A stretch of DNA of 38,452 nucleotides, taken from positions 1 through 38,452 of the forward strand of contig CAYFIR010000059.1 in the NCBI GenBank assembly GCA_964343195.1, given 5' to 3'. Of the stretch, positions 14,734-23,365 are shown piece by piece (positions within the stretch are counted from its first letter, which is position 1; each line of letters starts with the position of its first letter). The notes beneath the pieces were generated by a model, which did no database searches, had not been told where the DNA came from, and was given only the letters and a program-made list of their open reading frames with translations. The position numbers were made by a program, and so were the translations under genes. The DNA comes from CAYVAP01 sp964343195. GTDB lineage: Bacteria > Bacteroidota > Bacteroidia > J057.

Positions 14734-17598
14734 ATGAGATTTGTCGACGCGAGCTTGCCCTTTCAGGTTGTTTACTCCATTTATCACCATGAATTTTTGG
14801 GGTACCTCATATCTGCTCATCTGGTACAGGAACTACCGGGGGGGGATTTGAGTCTCGTACATCAGGGTGCCCACCCTGAAAACCTGAAACAGTTTGCTCA
14901 CCAACTGGACCAAACTGATGAGGAACTGATCGGCCTCTGCCACAATATATTACCGCGCGAAATTGTCCGCCACTTCAAGGGAAATCCCCGGCAGGAAGCA
15001 GAATTTTTTCTGAAGCGGTTTGAAGGCCAGGTATCAGAAATGGCGCACAAGCGGATACAGAAATACATGGCCCTGATCCTACCGTTGCTCCACGATCGGC
15101 GGGTCTTCTCCATGGGAAATGACAGCTATCCGGCCCATACCGAACTAACAGTACTGGAAGAAAAAGCCTCGGTGCTTTTCCACTTTAAGCGGGAGGTTGA
15201 AGGGACCACCTATTATCCTACCATTAAACTCCGTGATCAGCTCATTAACCTGAAGAAAGCTCAGGGGCAGCTGATCTGTATTCATCCGGCCTGGATGCTC
15301 GCTGGCAGAGAAGTATTCACCTTCGAAGGCGAGGTAGAAGGGAAAAAGCTAAAGCCATTTCTGAAGCGCTGGAACATCCAGATCCCCAAAGACAAGGAGG
15401 CCGAGTACTACCGGAAGTTTGTAGCTCAGATCATCGAACGATATCGGGTAAAGGCCGAAGGGTTTGGCATCAAGAGCGTCAAGGAAAAGCCGGAGTTTTC
15501 CATCAGGGTTGAATCACCTGATGGCAAGAGCTTCAACTTTCACCGCGAGGTGACCTACGGAGAGTTTACCCTACCGCTTAATCCGCAGGACCGCTATAAA
15601 GCCAGGCTGGTCCTCGACGAGCCACGCTGGTTTTTCTACCGGATTTGTCGCGACCTAAATGCAGAACAGGATATTCAGCATTTTCTGAACGAAATCCCCC
15701 CCAACGAATCACACAGTCTGACTCCGTGGGAATATGTGGATCGGGAAAAAGGGCTGGCATGGCTGTCTCTACACGCAGACAAATTGGCGGAAGCCGGAAT
15801 ACAGCTACAGCAGCCTGAAGATGCTCCCCAAATAAACCTCGGACGTCCACAGATTGAACTGACTACCAAGGAATCCGGGGACTGGTTTGACATCAAGGCT
15901 GTCGTTCGGATCGGGAAATTCGAGATTCCATTCCTGAAGTTTAGGTCCCACATCATGCGGGGTCAGCGGGAATACCAGCTGCCTGACGGCAGCATCGCCA
16001 TCCTGCCTGAAGACTGGTTCAGCGACTACCGCCACCTGCTAGAGGTTTCTGACCAACACAACGGAGAGGATACCCTCAGCATCAAAAAATATCAGGCTCC
16101 TCTTCTAAATATGCCATCGCGGGACAAGAAGGTTGCCACTCTAGCAGACAACCTACGCCAGTTGGCTGACATACCCAGTATAGATCCTCCGAAAAACCTG
16201 AAGGCGACCCTCCGCAATTATCAGCTGGAAGGCTATCGCTGGCTGCACTTCCTCAAGGAAAACCAGATGGGAGGTATCCTGGCAGATGACATGGGCCTGG
16301 GTAAGACCCTGCAGACGCTGGCACTGCTACAAAGCGAACTGGAAGCTGGCGTAACACAGGCATCCCTGGTCGTGGTACCCACCTCGCTCATTTACAACTG
16401 GTTCAACGAAGCCAAGAAGTTTACCCCCGACCTTCGAGTGCTCATCCATACCGGGGTAAACCGGAGCAAGAAAGTAGATCGCTTTCAGCATTACCACCTG
16501 GTGCTGACGACCTATGGCATCGTGAGGCAGGACATCAAGACCCTAAAGGAGTTTCCCTTTCACTACGTGATCCTCGATGAGAGCCAGACGGTCAAAAACC
16601 CGGAATCCAAGACAGCCAAGGCGGTAAGAAAGCTCGTCAGCCAGCACCGCCTAAGCATCACAGGTACTCCTGTGGAAAATACCGTCATGGACATCTGGTC
16701 CCAGATGGCCTTCCTGAATCCGGGATTGTTGGGGACCGAGAGTTTTTTCAAGAAGTTCTACGTCCTCCCGATTGAGAAGGCGAATGACACCAAGCGATCA
16801 GCGAAGTTACGCCGCATCATTTATCCCTTCATTCTCCGCCGTAAGAAACAGCAGGTGGAAAAGGATCTGCCACCGCGCATCGAGAAGCTCCACTACTGCG
16901 AAATGGAGGACCGGCAAAAGGACCTCTATGATGAGACCCGGAGCCAGTACCGAAATTACCTCATCGAGCTGATCAATACCGGAGCCTGGAAGAAAAACAA
17001 GCTGAATATCCTCACTGGACTACAAAAGCTCCGACAGATTGCGATTCACCCGCAGATGATCGAGCCCGATGGCTTTGAGCTGGAAGACAGCGGCAAGTAC
17101 CAGGAAGTCAAGCGCCTGCTGCTGCAAATCATCGAACGCAAGCGCTCCAAGGTGCTCGTATTCTCCCAGTTTGTAAAAATGCTCACCATCCTGCGTCGTG
17201 ACCTGGACAAGGAAGGGATTCGTTACAACTACCTCGACGGTTCAACCAAAGATCGCCAGGGAGCGGTAGATACCTTCCAGCGAAATGAGGACATCTCTGT
17301 CTTCCTGATCAGCCTGAAAGCTGGTGGAGTCGGGCTGAACCTGACGGCTGCAGACTACGTCTTCATCCTTGATCCCTGGTGGAATCCCGCCGTAGAGTCA
17401 CAGGCGATAGACCGTTCACACCGAATCGGACAGCAGCAAACCGTCTTCTACTACAAGTTCATCACCAAGGACACCATCGAAGAAAAAATTCTGAGCCTGC
17501 AACGTCGCAAAGCCCAGCTTTCTGAGGACATTATCACGGTCGAGGAAGATATCTACAAGACCCTTGAAGCGGAAGACCTGGAGAAGCTGTTGGACTAG
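14734..17598 (+). CDS. SNF2-family DNA-dependent ATPase/helicase
   Basis: The 954-residue cytoplasmic protein has an N-terminal ~480-residue region of bacterial SNF2 (SWIM-less, HepA/RapA-like) type, followed by the two RecA-like motor lobes. Visible motifs are Q motif/I (ILADDMGLGKT, K524), Ia (VVPTSLIYNW), II (LDESQ, residues 614-618; usually DEAQ in bacterial members), III (SITGTPVEN), V (LISLKAGGVGLNLTAAD) and VI (QAIDRSHRIGQ, 890-900). It would use ATP to move or remodel protein-DNA complexes; the biological role in Bacteroidota is not established. Length is normal and the frame intact. The next gene on the same strand starts 78 bp downstream but is functionally unrelated. Confidence 0.93.
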   Translation: MRFVDASLPFQVVYSIYHHEFLGYLISAHLVQELPGGDLSLVHQGAHPENLKQFAHQLDQTDEELIGLCHNILPREIVRHFKGNPRQEAEFFLKRFEGQVSEMAHKRIQKYMALILPLLHDRRVFSMGNDSYPAHTELTVLEEKASVLFHFKREVEGTTYYPTIKLRDQLINLKKAQGQLICIHPAWMLAGREVFTFEGEVEGKKLKPFLKRWNIQIPKDKEAEYYRKFVAQIIERYRVKAEGFGIKSVKEKPEFSIRVESPDGKSFNFHREVTYGEFTLPLNPQDRYKARLVLDEPRWFFYRICRDLNAEQDIQHFLNEIPPNESHSLTPWEYVDREKGLAWLSLHADKLAEAGIQLQQPEDAPQINLGRPQIELTTKESGDWFDIKAVVRIGKFEIPFLKFRSHIMRGQREYQLPDGSIAILPEDWFSDYRHLLEVSDQHNGEDTLSIKKYQAPLLNMPSRDKKVATLADNLRQLADIPSIDPPKNLKATLRNYQLEGYRWLHFLKENQMGGILADDMGLGKTLQTLALLQSELEAGVTQASLVVVPTSLIYNWFNEAKKFTPDLRVLIHTGVNRSKKVDRFQHYHLVLTTYGIVRQDIKTLKEFPFHYVILDESQTVKNPESKTAKAVRKLVSQHRLSITGTPVENTVMDIWSQMAFLNPGLLGTESFFKKFYVLPIEKANDTKRSAKLRRIIYPFILRRKKQQVEKDLPPRIEKLHYCEMEDRQKDLYDETRSQYRNYLIELINTGAWKKNKLNILTGLQKLRQIAIHPQMIEPDGFELEDSGKYQEVKRLLLQIIERKRSKVLVFSQFVKMLTILRRDLDKEGIRYNYLDGSTKDRQGAVDTFQRNEDISVFLISLKAGGVGLNLTAADYVFILDPWWNPAVESQAIDRSHRIGQQQTVFYYKFITKDTIEEKILSLQRRKAQLSEDIITVEEDIYKTLEAEDLEKLLD

Positions 17599-17676
17599 GC
17601 TGAGTTTACAACTCTCTCCCAACAAACCTTCGCCCCATACTTTCACAACTGACCATATTTCCCCAATTTGCCGGGG

Positions 17677-18792
17677 ATGAGCACCCCCAATTCCAGTCCC
17701 AACCGCCTTGCCTGGCGCCGATTTCGGCGTCATGTCCCAGGTATGCTGGGCCTGGGGTATGTGATCATGTGCATGATAGTTGGGCTTTGTGGTTATCTGC
17801 TCGCTCCAGACAACTCGACCCACGCCAACTTCCAGGTACTGGAACTGGCCAAGCAGGCACCTGGCACCGAGGCCTCAGTCCTCCTCCTGCCTCAACCGAT
17901 GGATCAGGACCGAAACTGGCTGGAAATATTTTTCAGTGGGGATGTGCCACCAGGTATTCCCATCGCCCTTGATCCCGCCTCTGAGCTGGAGTTAACCAGT
18001 AGTTGGGTGAAGTTTACCCGTATATCCGGTGTCTCAGATAGCCTTGCCCTTTCAAAATTTGGGGTAGAGGACCCAAATATCACAGAGGCCGACTTTGAGG
18101 GCCAGTTTGTAATCCACCGAACTTTCTGGCTCGGCACCGATAGCTATGGCCGCGACCTGCTTAGCCGCATCATGCTGGGCACCCGCGTCAGCCTGACCGT
18201 AGGCCTGATGTCTGTATTAATCAGCCTTTGCATCGGCATCCTGATGGGCACGATGGCAGGTTATTTTGGCGGATGGGTGGACCGGATCATCATGTGGCTG
18301 GTATCAGTGTTGTGGAGCATTCCCACCCTGCTGATGGCGCTGGCACTGGCAGCAGTTCTGGGCCGGGGATTTTGGCAGCTATTCGTTGCAATCGGTATCT
18401 CCATGTGGGTGGAAGTCGCCCGCCTGGTCCGTGGACAGATCCTCGCTACGCGCGAACAGCCATATGTGGAAGCTGCTCAGTCGCTGGGATATTCTTCTGG
18501 CAGGATCATGTGGCGACATATTCTCCCCAATGTTTTTAACCCCATCATCGTCATTGCAGTCGCCAATTTTGGAGCCGCCGTTCTGATCGAAAGCGGCCTT
18601 AGTTTCCTGGGGCTGGGGGTCGAAGTTCCCATTCCTACCTGGGGACGCATGGTCAACGAAGGCTATACCTATCTGGTTTTTGAAGCAGGACAATGGCTGG
18701 CCATTTATCCGGGTCTTGCCCTGGTGCTGCTGATTGTATCCGTAAACCTCGTGGGAATTGGGCTGCGAGATGCTTTTGATCTTAAGAATTAG
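17677..18792 (+). CDS. ABC transporter permease, DppC/OppC family
   Basis: The 372-residue inner-membrane protein starts at ATG 17677. The first helix lies at about residues 24-44, followed by a ~100-residue extracytoplasmic insert, then a BPD_transp_1 permease domain with about five helices. The cytoplasmic EAA loop (EAAQSLGYSSGRIMWRHILPN), which docks the ATPase, is clear. The family imports di- and oligopeptides or nickel. No partner permease (DppB), ATPase or binding protein is in the window, so this is an orphan-type locus as is common in Bacteroidota. Confidence 0.9.
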   Translation: MSTPNSSPNRLAWRRFRRHVPGMLGLGYVIMCMIVGLCGYLLAPDNSTHANFQVLELAKQAPGTEASVLLLPQPMDQDRNWLEIFFSGDVPPGIPIALDPASELELTSSWVKFTRISGVSDSLALSKFGVEDPNITEADFEGQFVIHRTFWLGTDSYGRDLLSRIMLGTRVSLTVGLMSVLISLCIGILMGTMAGYFGGWVDRIIMWLVSVLWSIPTLLMALALAAVLGRGFWQLFVAIGISMWVEVARLVRGQILATREQPYVEAAQSLGYSSGRIMWRHILPNVFNPIIVIAVANFGAAVLIESGLSFLGLGVEVPIPTWGRMVNEGYTYLVFEAGQWLAIYPGLALVLLIVSVNLVGIGLRDAFDLKN

Positions 18793-18853
18793 GTCTTAGA
18801 TTATATGGTCAAACCAAACCCCGGATCGATTGATAACCTCAAAGTAAATTGTG

Positions 18854-20254
18854 ATGGAGGCGACTGCTATATCTCATGTTCAAGCCTGTTTTGAGGCCCA
18901 ACAGGCATTTTTCCAAACCGGAGCTACCCGACCTGCCGACGCCCGAAAAAAACAGCTGAAGATTCTCCGTGAAGCACTCAGGAATTATGAACCTCGGCTC
19001 CTCAAAGCCCTCAACCAGGACATGGGCAAACCGGAAACGGAAGCATTCCTGCTGGACTTTGCCTTCACCTATCAGGAACTGGACCATGCCATCAAGCATC
19101 TGGAAGGGTGGATGCAACCCAAGCGTGTTTCATCTCACCTGCTCCAGACCCCAGCAGCCGCTTTCATTCAACCCGAGCCATATGGTGTCACGGCGGTGAT
19201 CGCCCCGTGGAACTTCCCAGTGTACCTGTTGTTGCTGCCGGCTGTTGGAGCCATTGCAGCAGGCAACACCGTGATCCTCAAGCCGTCGGAACATGTGCCC
19301 CATACCAGCAGCGTGCTTTCGGCCATGATAAAAGAGTATTTTGATCCCCAATGGGTAGCGCTCATCGAAGGGGGAATTCCCGAAACGCAGGAATTGCTGG
19401 CCCAGCCACTCGACTATATCTTTTTTACCGGAGGAACTGCAGTCGGCAAGGTAGTCATGCGAGCTGCAGCCGAACACCTTACTCCTGTCACCCTGGAACT
19501 CGGTGGCAAAAGCCCTACCATCATCGATGAAAGTGCCCCCCTGGAGTCAAGTCTGCGGCGCATTGTCTGGGGAAAATTCATGAATAGCGGGCAAACCTGC
19601 ATTGCCCCGGACTATTTGCTTATACCCCAGCACCTCAAAGCGGAAGCAATTGACATCATCCACAACCTGTTGGATGAGTTTTATGGAGAAAATCCCAAGT
19701 TGAGCCCCGACTTTGCCCGCGTGATAAATGAACGGCATTTTGACCGCCTTTCCAGGCTTATGGTTGGCAACATCGTCATCGGGGGAGATAGCGACCGGGA
19801 AACCAACTATATCTCCCCTACAGTGATCGATGTCGATGATCCTGCGGAGCATCCTGCCATGCAGGAGGAAATTTTTGGCCCGATCCTACCTGTGATAGGA
19901 TATGAAGAAATGGCTGATGCCATTGAGTTCGTGAATGCACGTCCCAAGCCACTCGTAGCATACCTGTTTTCCAATTCACGTCGGCACCACAACATGCTTA
20001 TTGAGCAAACCTCTTCTGGAGGGGTATGCATCAACGACACCATCTTGCACTGGTCCCTGGCCGACCTGCCAGTTGGGGGGGTGGGACCTAGCGGCATGGG
20101 CCGCGCTCATGGCAAAAGCACCTTTGATACCTTCTCCCACCATAAAAGCGTGATGAAGCGTAGCCTGTTGATTGACGCCACACCGTTCGTGCGATTCCCG
20201 CCGTACAGGACTGCCCTGAGCCTGATCCGTGACCTGGTCAAATGGTTTGCCTGA
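18854..20254 (+). CDS. Aldehyde dehydrogenase, class 3 type
   Basis: The 466-residue enzyme oxidises aldehydes with NAD(P)+. It shows the conserved NTVILKPSE cofactor segment, the general base E215 in TLELGGKSP and the catalytic Cys249 in NSGQTCIAPDY. The 34-residue Glu-Cys spacing matches class 3 (fatty or aromatic) aldehyde dehydrogenases. EEIFGPILPV follows, and it ends with the typical RFPPYRT tail. GTG at 18851 just before the ATG is an alternative start. The 3' end overlaps the convergent alpha/beta hydrolase gene by 17 bp. The substrate is inferred only from class. Confidence 0.93.
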   Translation: MEATAISHVQACFEAQQAFFQTGATRPADARKKQLKILREALRNYEPRLLKALNQDMGKPETEAFLLDFAFTYQELDHAIKHLEGWMQPKRVSSHLLQTPAAAFIQPEPYGVTAVIAPWNFPVYLLLLPAVGAIAAGNTVILKPSEHVPHTSSVLSAMIKEYFDPQWVALIEGGIPETQELLAQPLDYIFFTGGTAVGKVVMRAAAEHLTPVTLELGGKSPTIIDESAPLESSLRRIVWGKFMNSGQTCIAPDYLLIPQHLKAEAIDIIHNLLDEFYGENPKLSPDFARVINERHFDRLSRLMVGNIVIGGDSDRETNYISPTVIDVDDPAEHPAMQEEIFGPILPVIGYEEMADAIEFVNARPKPLVAYLFSNSRRHHNMLIEQTSSGGVCINDTILHWSLADLPVGGVGPSGMGRAHGKSTFDTFSHHKSVMKRSLLIDATPFVRFPPYRTALSLIRDLVKWFA

Positions 20255-20915
20255 GCCAGCCATCCAAGTACTCCGCTATCTCAGTGAAAACATCCGAAGG
20301 GTGACTTCGGGTGCGCTTGAGTACTTTGTAGCCATGGTTGGCAGTGTCCAGCCAATTCAGGGTGGCACGCGGCCCCAGTGACAAGACCACCGAGGTGAGC
20401 AGGTCCTGCTGGGCAAATGTGTCCCGTGATCCGCTGAGAAACAGCATGGGTTGCTGAATATCAGGCAGATGCGAAGCCCGTTCTATGCCAGGCTTGCCCG
20501 GAGCGTGTAGGGGAAAGTTGAAGAAAATAATACCTTTCGCCTGGGGAATGAGGCCCTGTGCTGCCGCAAGTGAGGTCATTCGTCCACCGTAAGAGTGCCC
20601 TCCCATCAACAATGGCAACTCGGGATACTGCCGATGGGCAGCATCTGCGGCAGAAGCGACAGTCGCAATGCTCACCTTGGCAGATTCCCGGCCCTTGCCC
20701 TGTTCCATGTAGCTAAACTGATAGCGAAACGTCGCTACCCCAATGGAGGCCAGGGCCTGCGCGATCGCTTCCATGTTCGCATGCTCCATCCCTGCTCCGG
20801 CTCCGTGGCTGAGGCCGAGCAAACAGCGTGGCGCTGGTGGGATCAGTGTGAGAGACGAGACATGACCACGCTCGGGTGCGGCTTCAAAATCACCACGAAT
20901 GATTTTCAGGTCCAT
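20238..20915 (-). CDS. Alpha/beta hydrolase (KANL3/Tex30-like family)
   Basis: The start is the ATG at 20915 (225 residues). An upstream in-frame ATG (20978) would add a 21-residue Cys-rich leader without homology. The fold signatures are an oxyanion/strand-3 motif LSHGAGAGMEH, and the nucleophile elbow GHSYGG (Ser108). The late LDTANHGY carries the probable catalytic His, and LFLSGSRDTF carries the probable acid. This is the predicted-hydrolase COG3571-like group; the substrate is unknown. It is convergent with and overlaps the aldehyde dehydrogenase by 17 bp. Confidence 0.85.
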   Translation of the reverse strand: MDLKIIRGDFEAAPERGHVSSLTLIPPAPRCLLGLSHGAGAGMEHANMEAIAQALASIGVATFRYQFSYMEQGKGRESAKVSIATVASAADAAHRQYPELPLLMGGHSYGGRMTSLAAAQGLIPQAKGIIFFNFPLHAPGKPGIERASHLPDIQQPMLFLSGSRDTFAQQDLLTSVVLSLGPRATLNWLDTANHGYKVLKRTRSHPSDVFTEIAEYLDGWLRQTI

Positions 20916-21002
20916 AGGGATAGGATTCTGGTGCAAAAAACAGGAATGCAATCTAATGCCATAACAAAGAGGGCCCAACCAGGAACTCTGAACGTTCTAC
21001 CC

Positions 21003-21752
21003 CTACCTGATTTTATGCAAATGCGGTATGGCGACACCTATTGCGGCTCCGATGAGGTATCCTGTGATTACATCACTGGGGTAGTGCTTGCCCGCTCGCA
21101 CCCGCAGGTACCCGACAACGGCTGGTAATACCGCTGCCCCTGCCCATACCCAGGGCTTGGCCGGAGAATTGGGATAATAGTCACTGAAAGTTTTGGCAAA
21201 GAAAAAAGTAGAGGCAGAAGTGTAGGAAGTATGGCCTGAGAAAAATGAGAAACGCGCATCAGAAACCCCTACGAATTCGTCAAGATCCGTGGGATGGTTG
21301 GGGTAGTTGGTAGAATAATAGTAATTGAAGGGGCGTGGTCGCAGCGTCAGGGTTTTGGTCCAGGTGGTTACCCCATCGACCATGGACATCGTCTGCCACC
21401 ATAGGAGCAGGTGCTGCCCCCAGTTTTGGCGTATGTCGCCTGCCGCCAATAAGCCAAGAGGTGCTACAAAGCCCGCCAATAAGCCCCAATCGCTATGAGT
21501 AGCGGCAAGTGGACGCCAGCCCGTCGTCGCTATTCGATCAAAGCGCCAGATATCATTTGCATCGAGCAGGAAAAGATCCGTTGCAGGGAGAGGGGTAATG
21601 GTGCTCTGATAGAAATGACCTCCAAAAGCAAGGGCGGTAGTCCCACCCGTTAAGGGAAGGTCTAATCCCAGGGATGTACGATAGGGAGACTGCGCAAAGA
21701 CTGATGTGCATGAAAGGACCAACAGCAGGGTTCCAACTAGCCAGTTTTTCAT
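21003..21752 (-). CDS. PAP2-family phosphatase, exported/membrane
   Basis: The 249-residue protein has an N-terminal signal sequence (ending SVFAQ) and several hydrophobic segments. All three phosphatidic-acid-phosphatase-type motifs are present: K133-x4-R138-P (KTLTLRPRP), S172-G-H174 (FSGHTS) and R217-x5-H223-x3-D227 (RVRAGKHYPSD). It is predicted to dephosphorylate a lipid phosphate such as undecaprenyl pyrophosphate or phosphatidate at the outer side of the membrane; which substrate is unknown. It ends 87 bp before the start of the minus-strand hydrolase gene and could be cotranscribed with it. Confidence 0.9.
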   Translation of the reverse strand: MKNWLVGTLLLVLSCTSVFAQSPYRTSLGLDLPLTGGTTALAFGGHFYQSTITPLPATDLFLLDANDIWRFDRIATTGWRPLAATHSDWGLLAGFVAPLGLLAAGDIRQNWGQHLLLWWQTMSMVDGVTTWTKTLTLRPRPFNYYYSTNYPNHPTDLDEFVGVSDARFSFFSGHTSYTSASTFFFAKTFSDYYPNSPAKPWVWAGAAVLPAVVGYLRVRAGKHYPSDVITGYLIGAAIGVAIPHLHKIR

Positions 21753-21842
21753 GAGAAATGAGAGTTAGAGGGATGTCAATCGTCCGGATATTTGGCTATG
21801 CCAATATAGCATTCTCTCGATCAATCTCACTCTCTGTCCTGC

Positions 21843-22007
21843 CTAGTGCTTTGTCAAGTGAAAAATGATGGGTAAGCGGTCGCAGATTTTTTCGCAGATC
21901 AAGGCGGAAAATCCGAGTTTGGCGAGCCAAACGAGGCATTTTTCAACGAAGAGATGCGGAAAAAGATGCAGAGATCACCCATCATTGGGGATTTGACAGA
22001 GCACTAG
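21843..22007. mobile_element. 165-bp MITE-like element R2 with CTAG ends
   Basis: The ends are inverted repeats of about 31 bp: CTAGTGCTTTGTCAA.. on the left and its imperfect complement ..TTGACAGAGCACTAG on the right, each continuing into AATGATGGGT / ACCCATCATT. CTAG flanks both sides and may be the target duplication (as for IS5-group YTAR targets), or the ends may belong to the element. The interior has a strong hairpin GTTTGGC-GA-GCCAAAC and no coding frame. The right edge supplies the TAG stop of the YD-repeat gene. No transposase is present, so mobilisation would be in trans. Confidence 0.75.
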
Positions 22008-22921
22008 TTGGTCGCTACGATTTGAGCAGCATCATTGTACTCAAGCTCATCCCAGGTCCTGTACTCATAAACAGCGTAAGTGGTTTCCTGTGCACGGGTC
22101 TCAGGGTTTTGGGTGCGACTCAGATGGCTGACACGTCCACGCTCATCGTATTCATAGAGCGCAATTCCTTTCAGGGTATTCCCCTGAAACCATTCTATTC
22201 TTGTGGGCTGTCCAGCATTATTGTAGCTATACAGGTAGCGCGAGGTAACCTGTCCGAGTTCCTCGATGGAAACCACTGCGATCCGGTTTTCCTGATCGTA
22301 TTCATACCGGGTTGTTTTGATCAACTCACCCCGGCTGTCTTCCACTATCTCCGCCACGACCTTTCCTGAATGGTCATAGTCAAAGGAGTGGACTTCCACT
22401 ACCTGGTTATTTTCCAGGGTTCTGATGGCACGCAGCAGGTTTTCATCGCCATCGGCGTAGACATATTGCTTCGATTGAAGCAGCAGGCGGTTGTCGTTGG
22501 GCAGAATCTCATAGGACTTCTCCTGGTAGAGATCGTGATCTGCAGTAAAGCGATATCCGGTCCGGAAAGTACGGTCAAATTGATGATCCTGAACTTCTGT
22601 CCATCCAAGAACCTCATTCCCATGGTAATGAAGGGTCTCAGTACTCGATGTATCTGTGCCACTCTGCCCCAGGCTAGCCCGTGAGACAAGTCTCCCCTTT
22701 GAATCAAAATCCATATCTACCCCCTGTTTAAGAGCTGCTCTGGCCGAAGGGCGAGAAGTGTACTGGCGCACACGAATTGACCTGATATTGGATTTTTGTA
22801 TAAAATCTTCATGGAACTCCAGATCTCCCCAGGGGTTTCCCAGATCAGGGGTTTGAGCAAAGAGAAGATTCGCCATGGTAGCGCATAGTAGGCTGGTAAG
22901 CAAGGTAGAGCGTAACTTCAT
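22004..22921 (-). CDS. Secreted YD-repeat-like protein
   Basis: The start is the ATG at 22921 (305 residues) because it opens a clean signal peptide (MKLRSTLLTSLLC...LLFAQ); the upstream start at 22990 adds 23 residues. The mature protein consists of beta-strand units with YD-type motifs (YEYDQENRI, YSYNNAGQPTRI, YEYDERGRVSHL), as in Rhs/YD or antitoxin-like repeat proteins, but without an Rhs core. It is predicted to be extracellular or periplasmic, of unknown role. Its stop codon TAG is part of the right edge (CTAG) of the 165-bp element, so the element inserted exactly at the end of the gene. Confidence 0.78.
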   Translation of the reverse strand: MKLRSTLLTSLLCATMANLLFAQTPDLGNPWGDLEFHEDFIQKSNIRSIRVRQYTSRPSARAALKQGVDMDFDSKGRLVSRASLGQSGTDTSSTETLHYHGNEVLGWTEVQDHQFDRTFRTGYRFTADHDLYQEKSYEILPNDNRLLLQSKQYVYADGDENLLRAIRTLENNQVVEVHSFDYDHSGKVVAEIVEDSRGELIKTTRYEYDQENRIAVVSIEELGQVTSRYLYSYNNAGQPTRIEWFQGNTLKGIALYEYDERGRVSHLSRTQNPETRAQETTYAVYEYRTWDELEYNDAAQIVATN

Positions 22922-22992
22922 CCGAGCAGGGACATTAAAAGGTGTAGAGAAAAGGTACCAACGAGTAGAGCACAGCATAACCAATCCCAAAA

Positions 22993-23024
22993 CAATCCAA
23001 GCCCACCATTGTGGTGGTTGATTG
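22993..23024. promoter_or_regulatory. 32-bp imperfect palindrome, possible operator or leader hairpin
   Basis: CCACCA-TTG-TGGTGG (23003-23017) is flanked by CAATCCAA on the left and TTGATTG on the right, extending the dyad symmetry. It lies ~70 bp upstream of the YD-protein ATG on the minus strand and could be an operator or a 5' leader hairpin. Function is inferred from symmetry only. Confidence 0.4.
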
Positions 23025-23334
23025 GGGAGGAATCAAGCAGAAAAAGCTTAGATTCATTCTGAATTTGGCTAAACCTCGGATTGAAGATAATCATTACAAG
23101 CGCCCATTTTCAAGGGTTTTCCTAAATTTTAGTATAAAATTTAACCAATAGTTAAATGATTAGCACTTTTGCGCCAATTGCTAAATATTATAGCCAATCA
23201 GTGAGCAAAAAATGATAATGGGATTAGTGTAGCTGATACTTTTTTATCCGACGATAGAAAACTGGGACAAAAAGAGAGAAAATCTTACGCCAATATTTAT
23301 TGTGGTTTGGGGAGGGCAGTTTCGACGGAATGGT

Positions 23335-23342
23335 TATCTTTC
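23335..23342 (+). promoter_or_regulatory. Possible -7 element for enolase
   Basis: TATCTTTC lies 23 bp before the enolase ATG and matches the Bacteroidota -7 consensus TAnnTTTG at 7 of 8 positions, including the two unspecified ones. TTTG at 23306-23309 could be the -33 element, but the spacing (25) is too long, so the call is weak. Confidence 0.3.
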
Positions 23343-23365
23343 GCCCGAAAATTAACATTCCCACT

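Larger units (their letters stand above)
22922..23365. other. Divergent intergenic region upstream of enolase
   Basis: This is a 444-bp AT-rich region between the YD gene and enolase. It holds an extended palindrome at 22993-23024 and a possible enolase -7 element. No coding frame is accepted; the frame continuing upstream of the enolase ATG (from 23300) has no homology. Confidence 0.5.
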
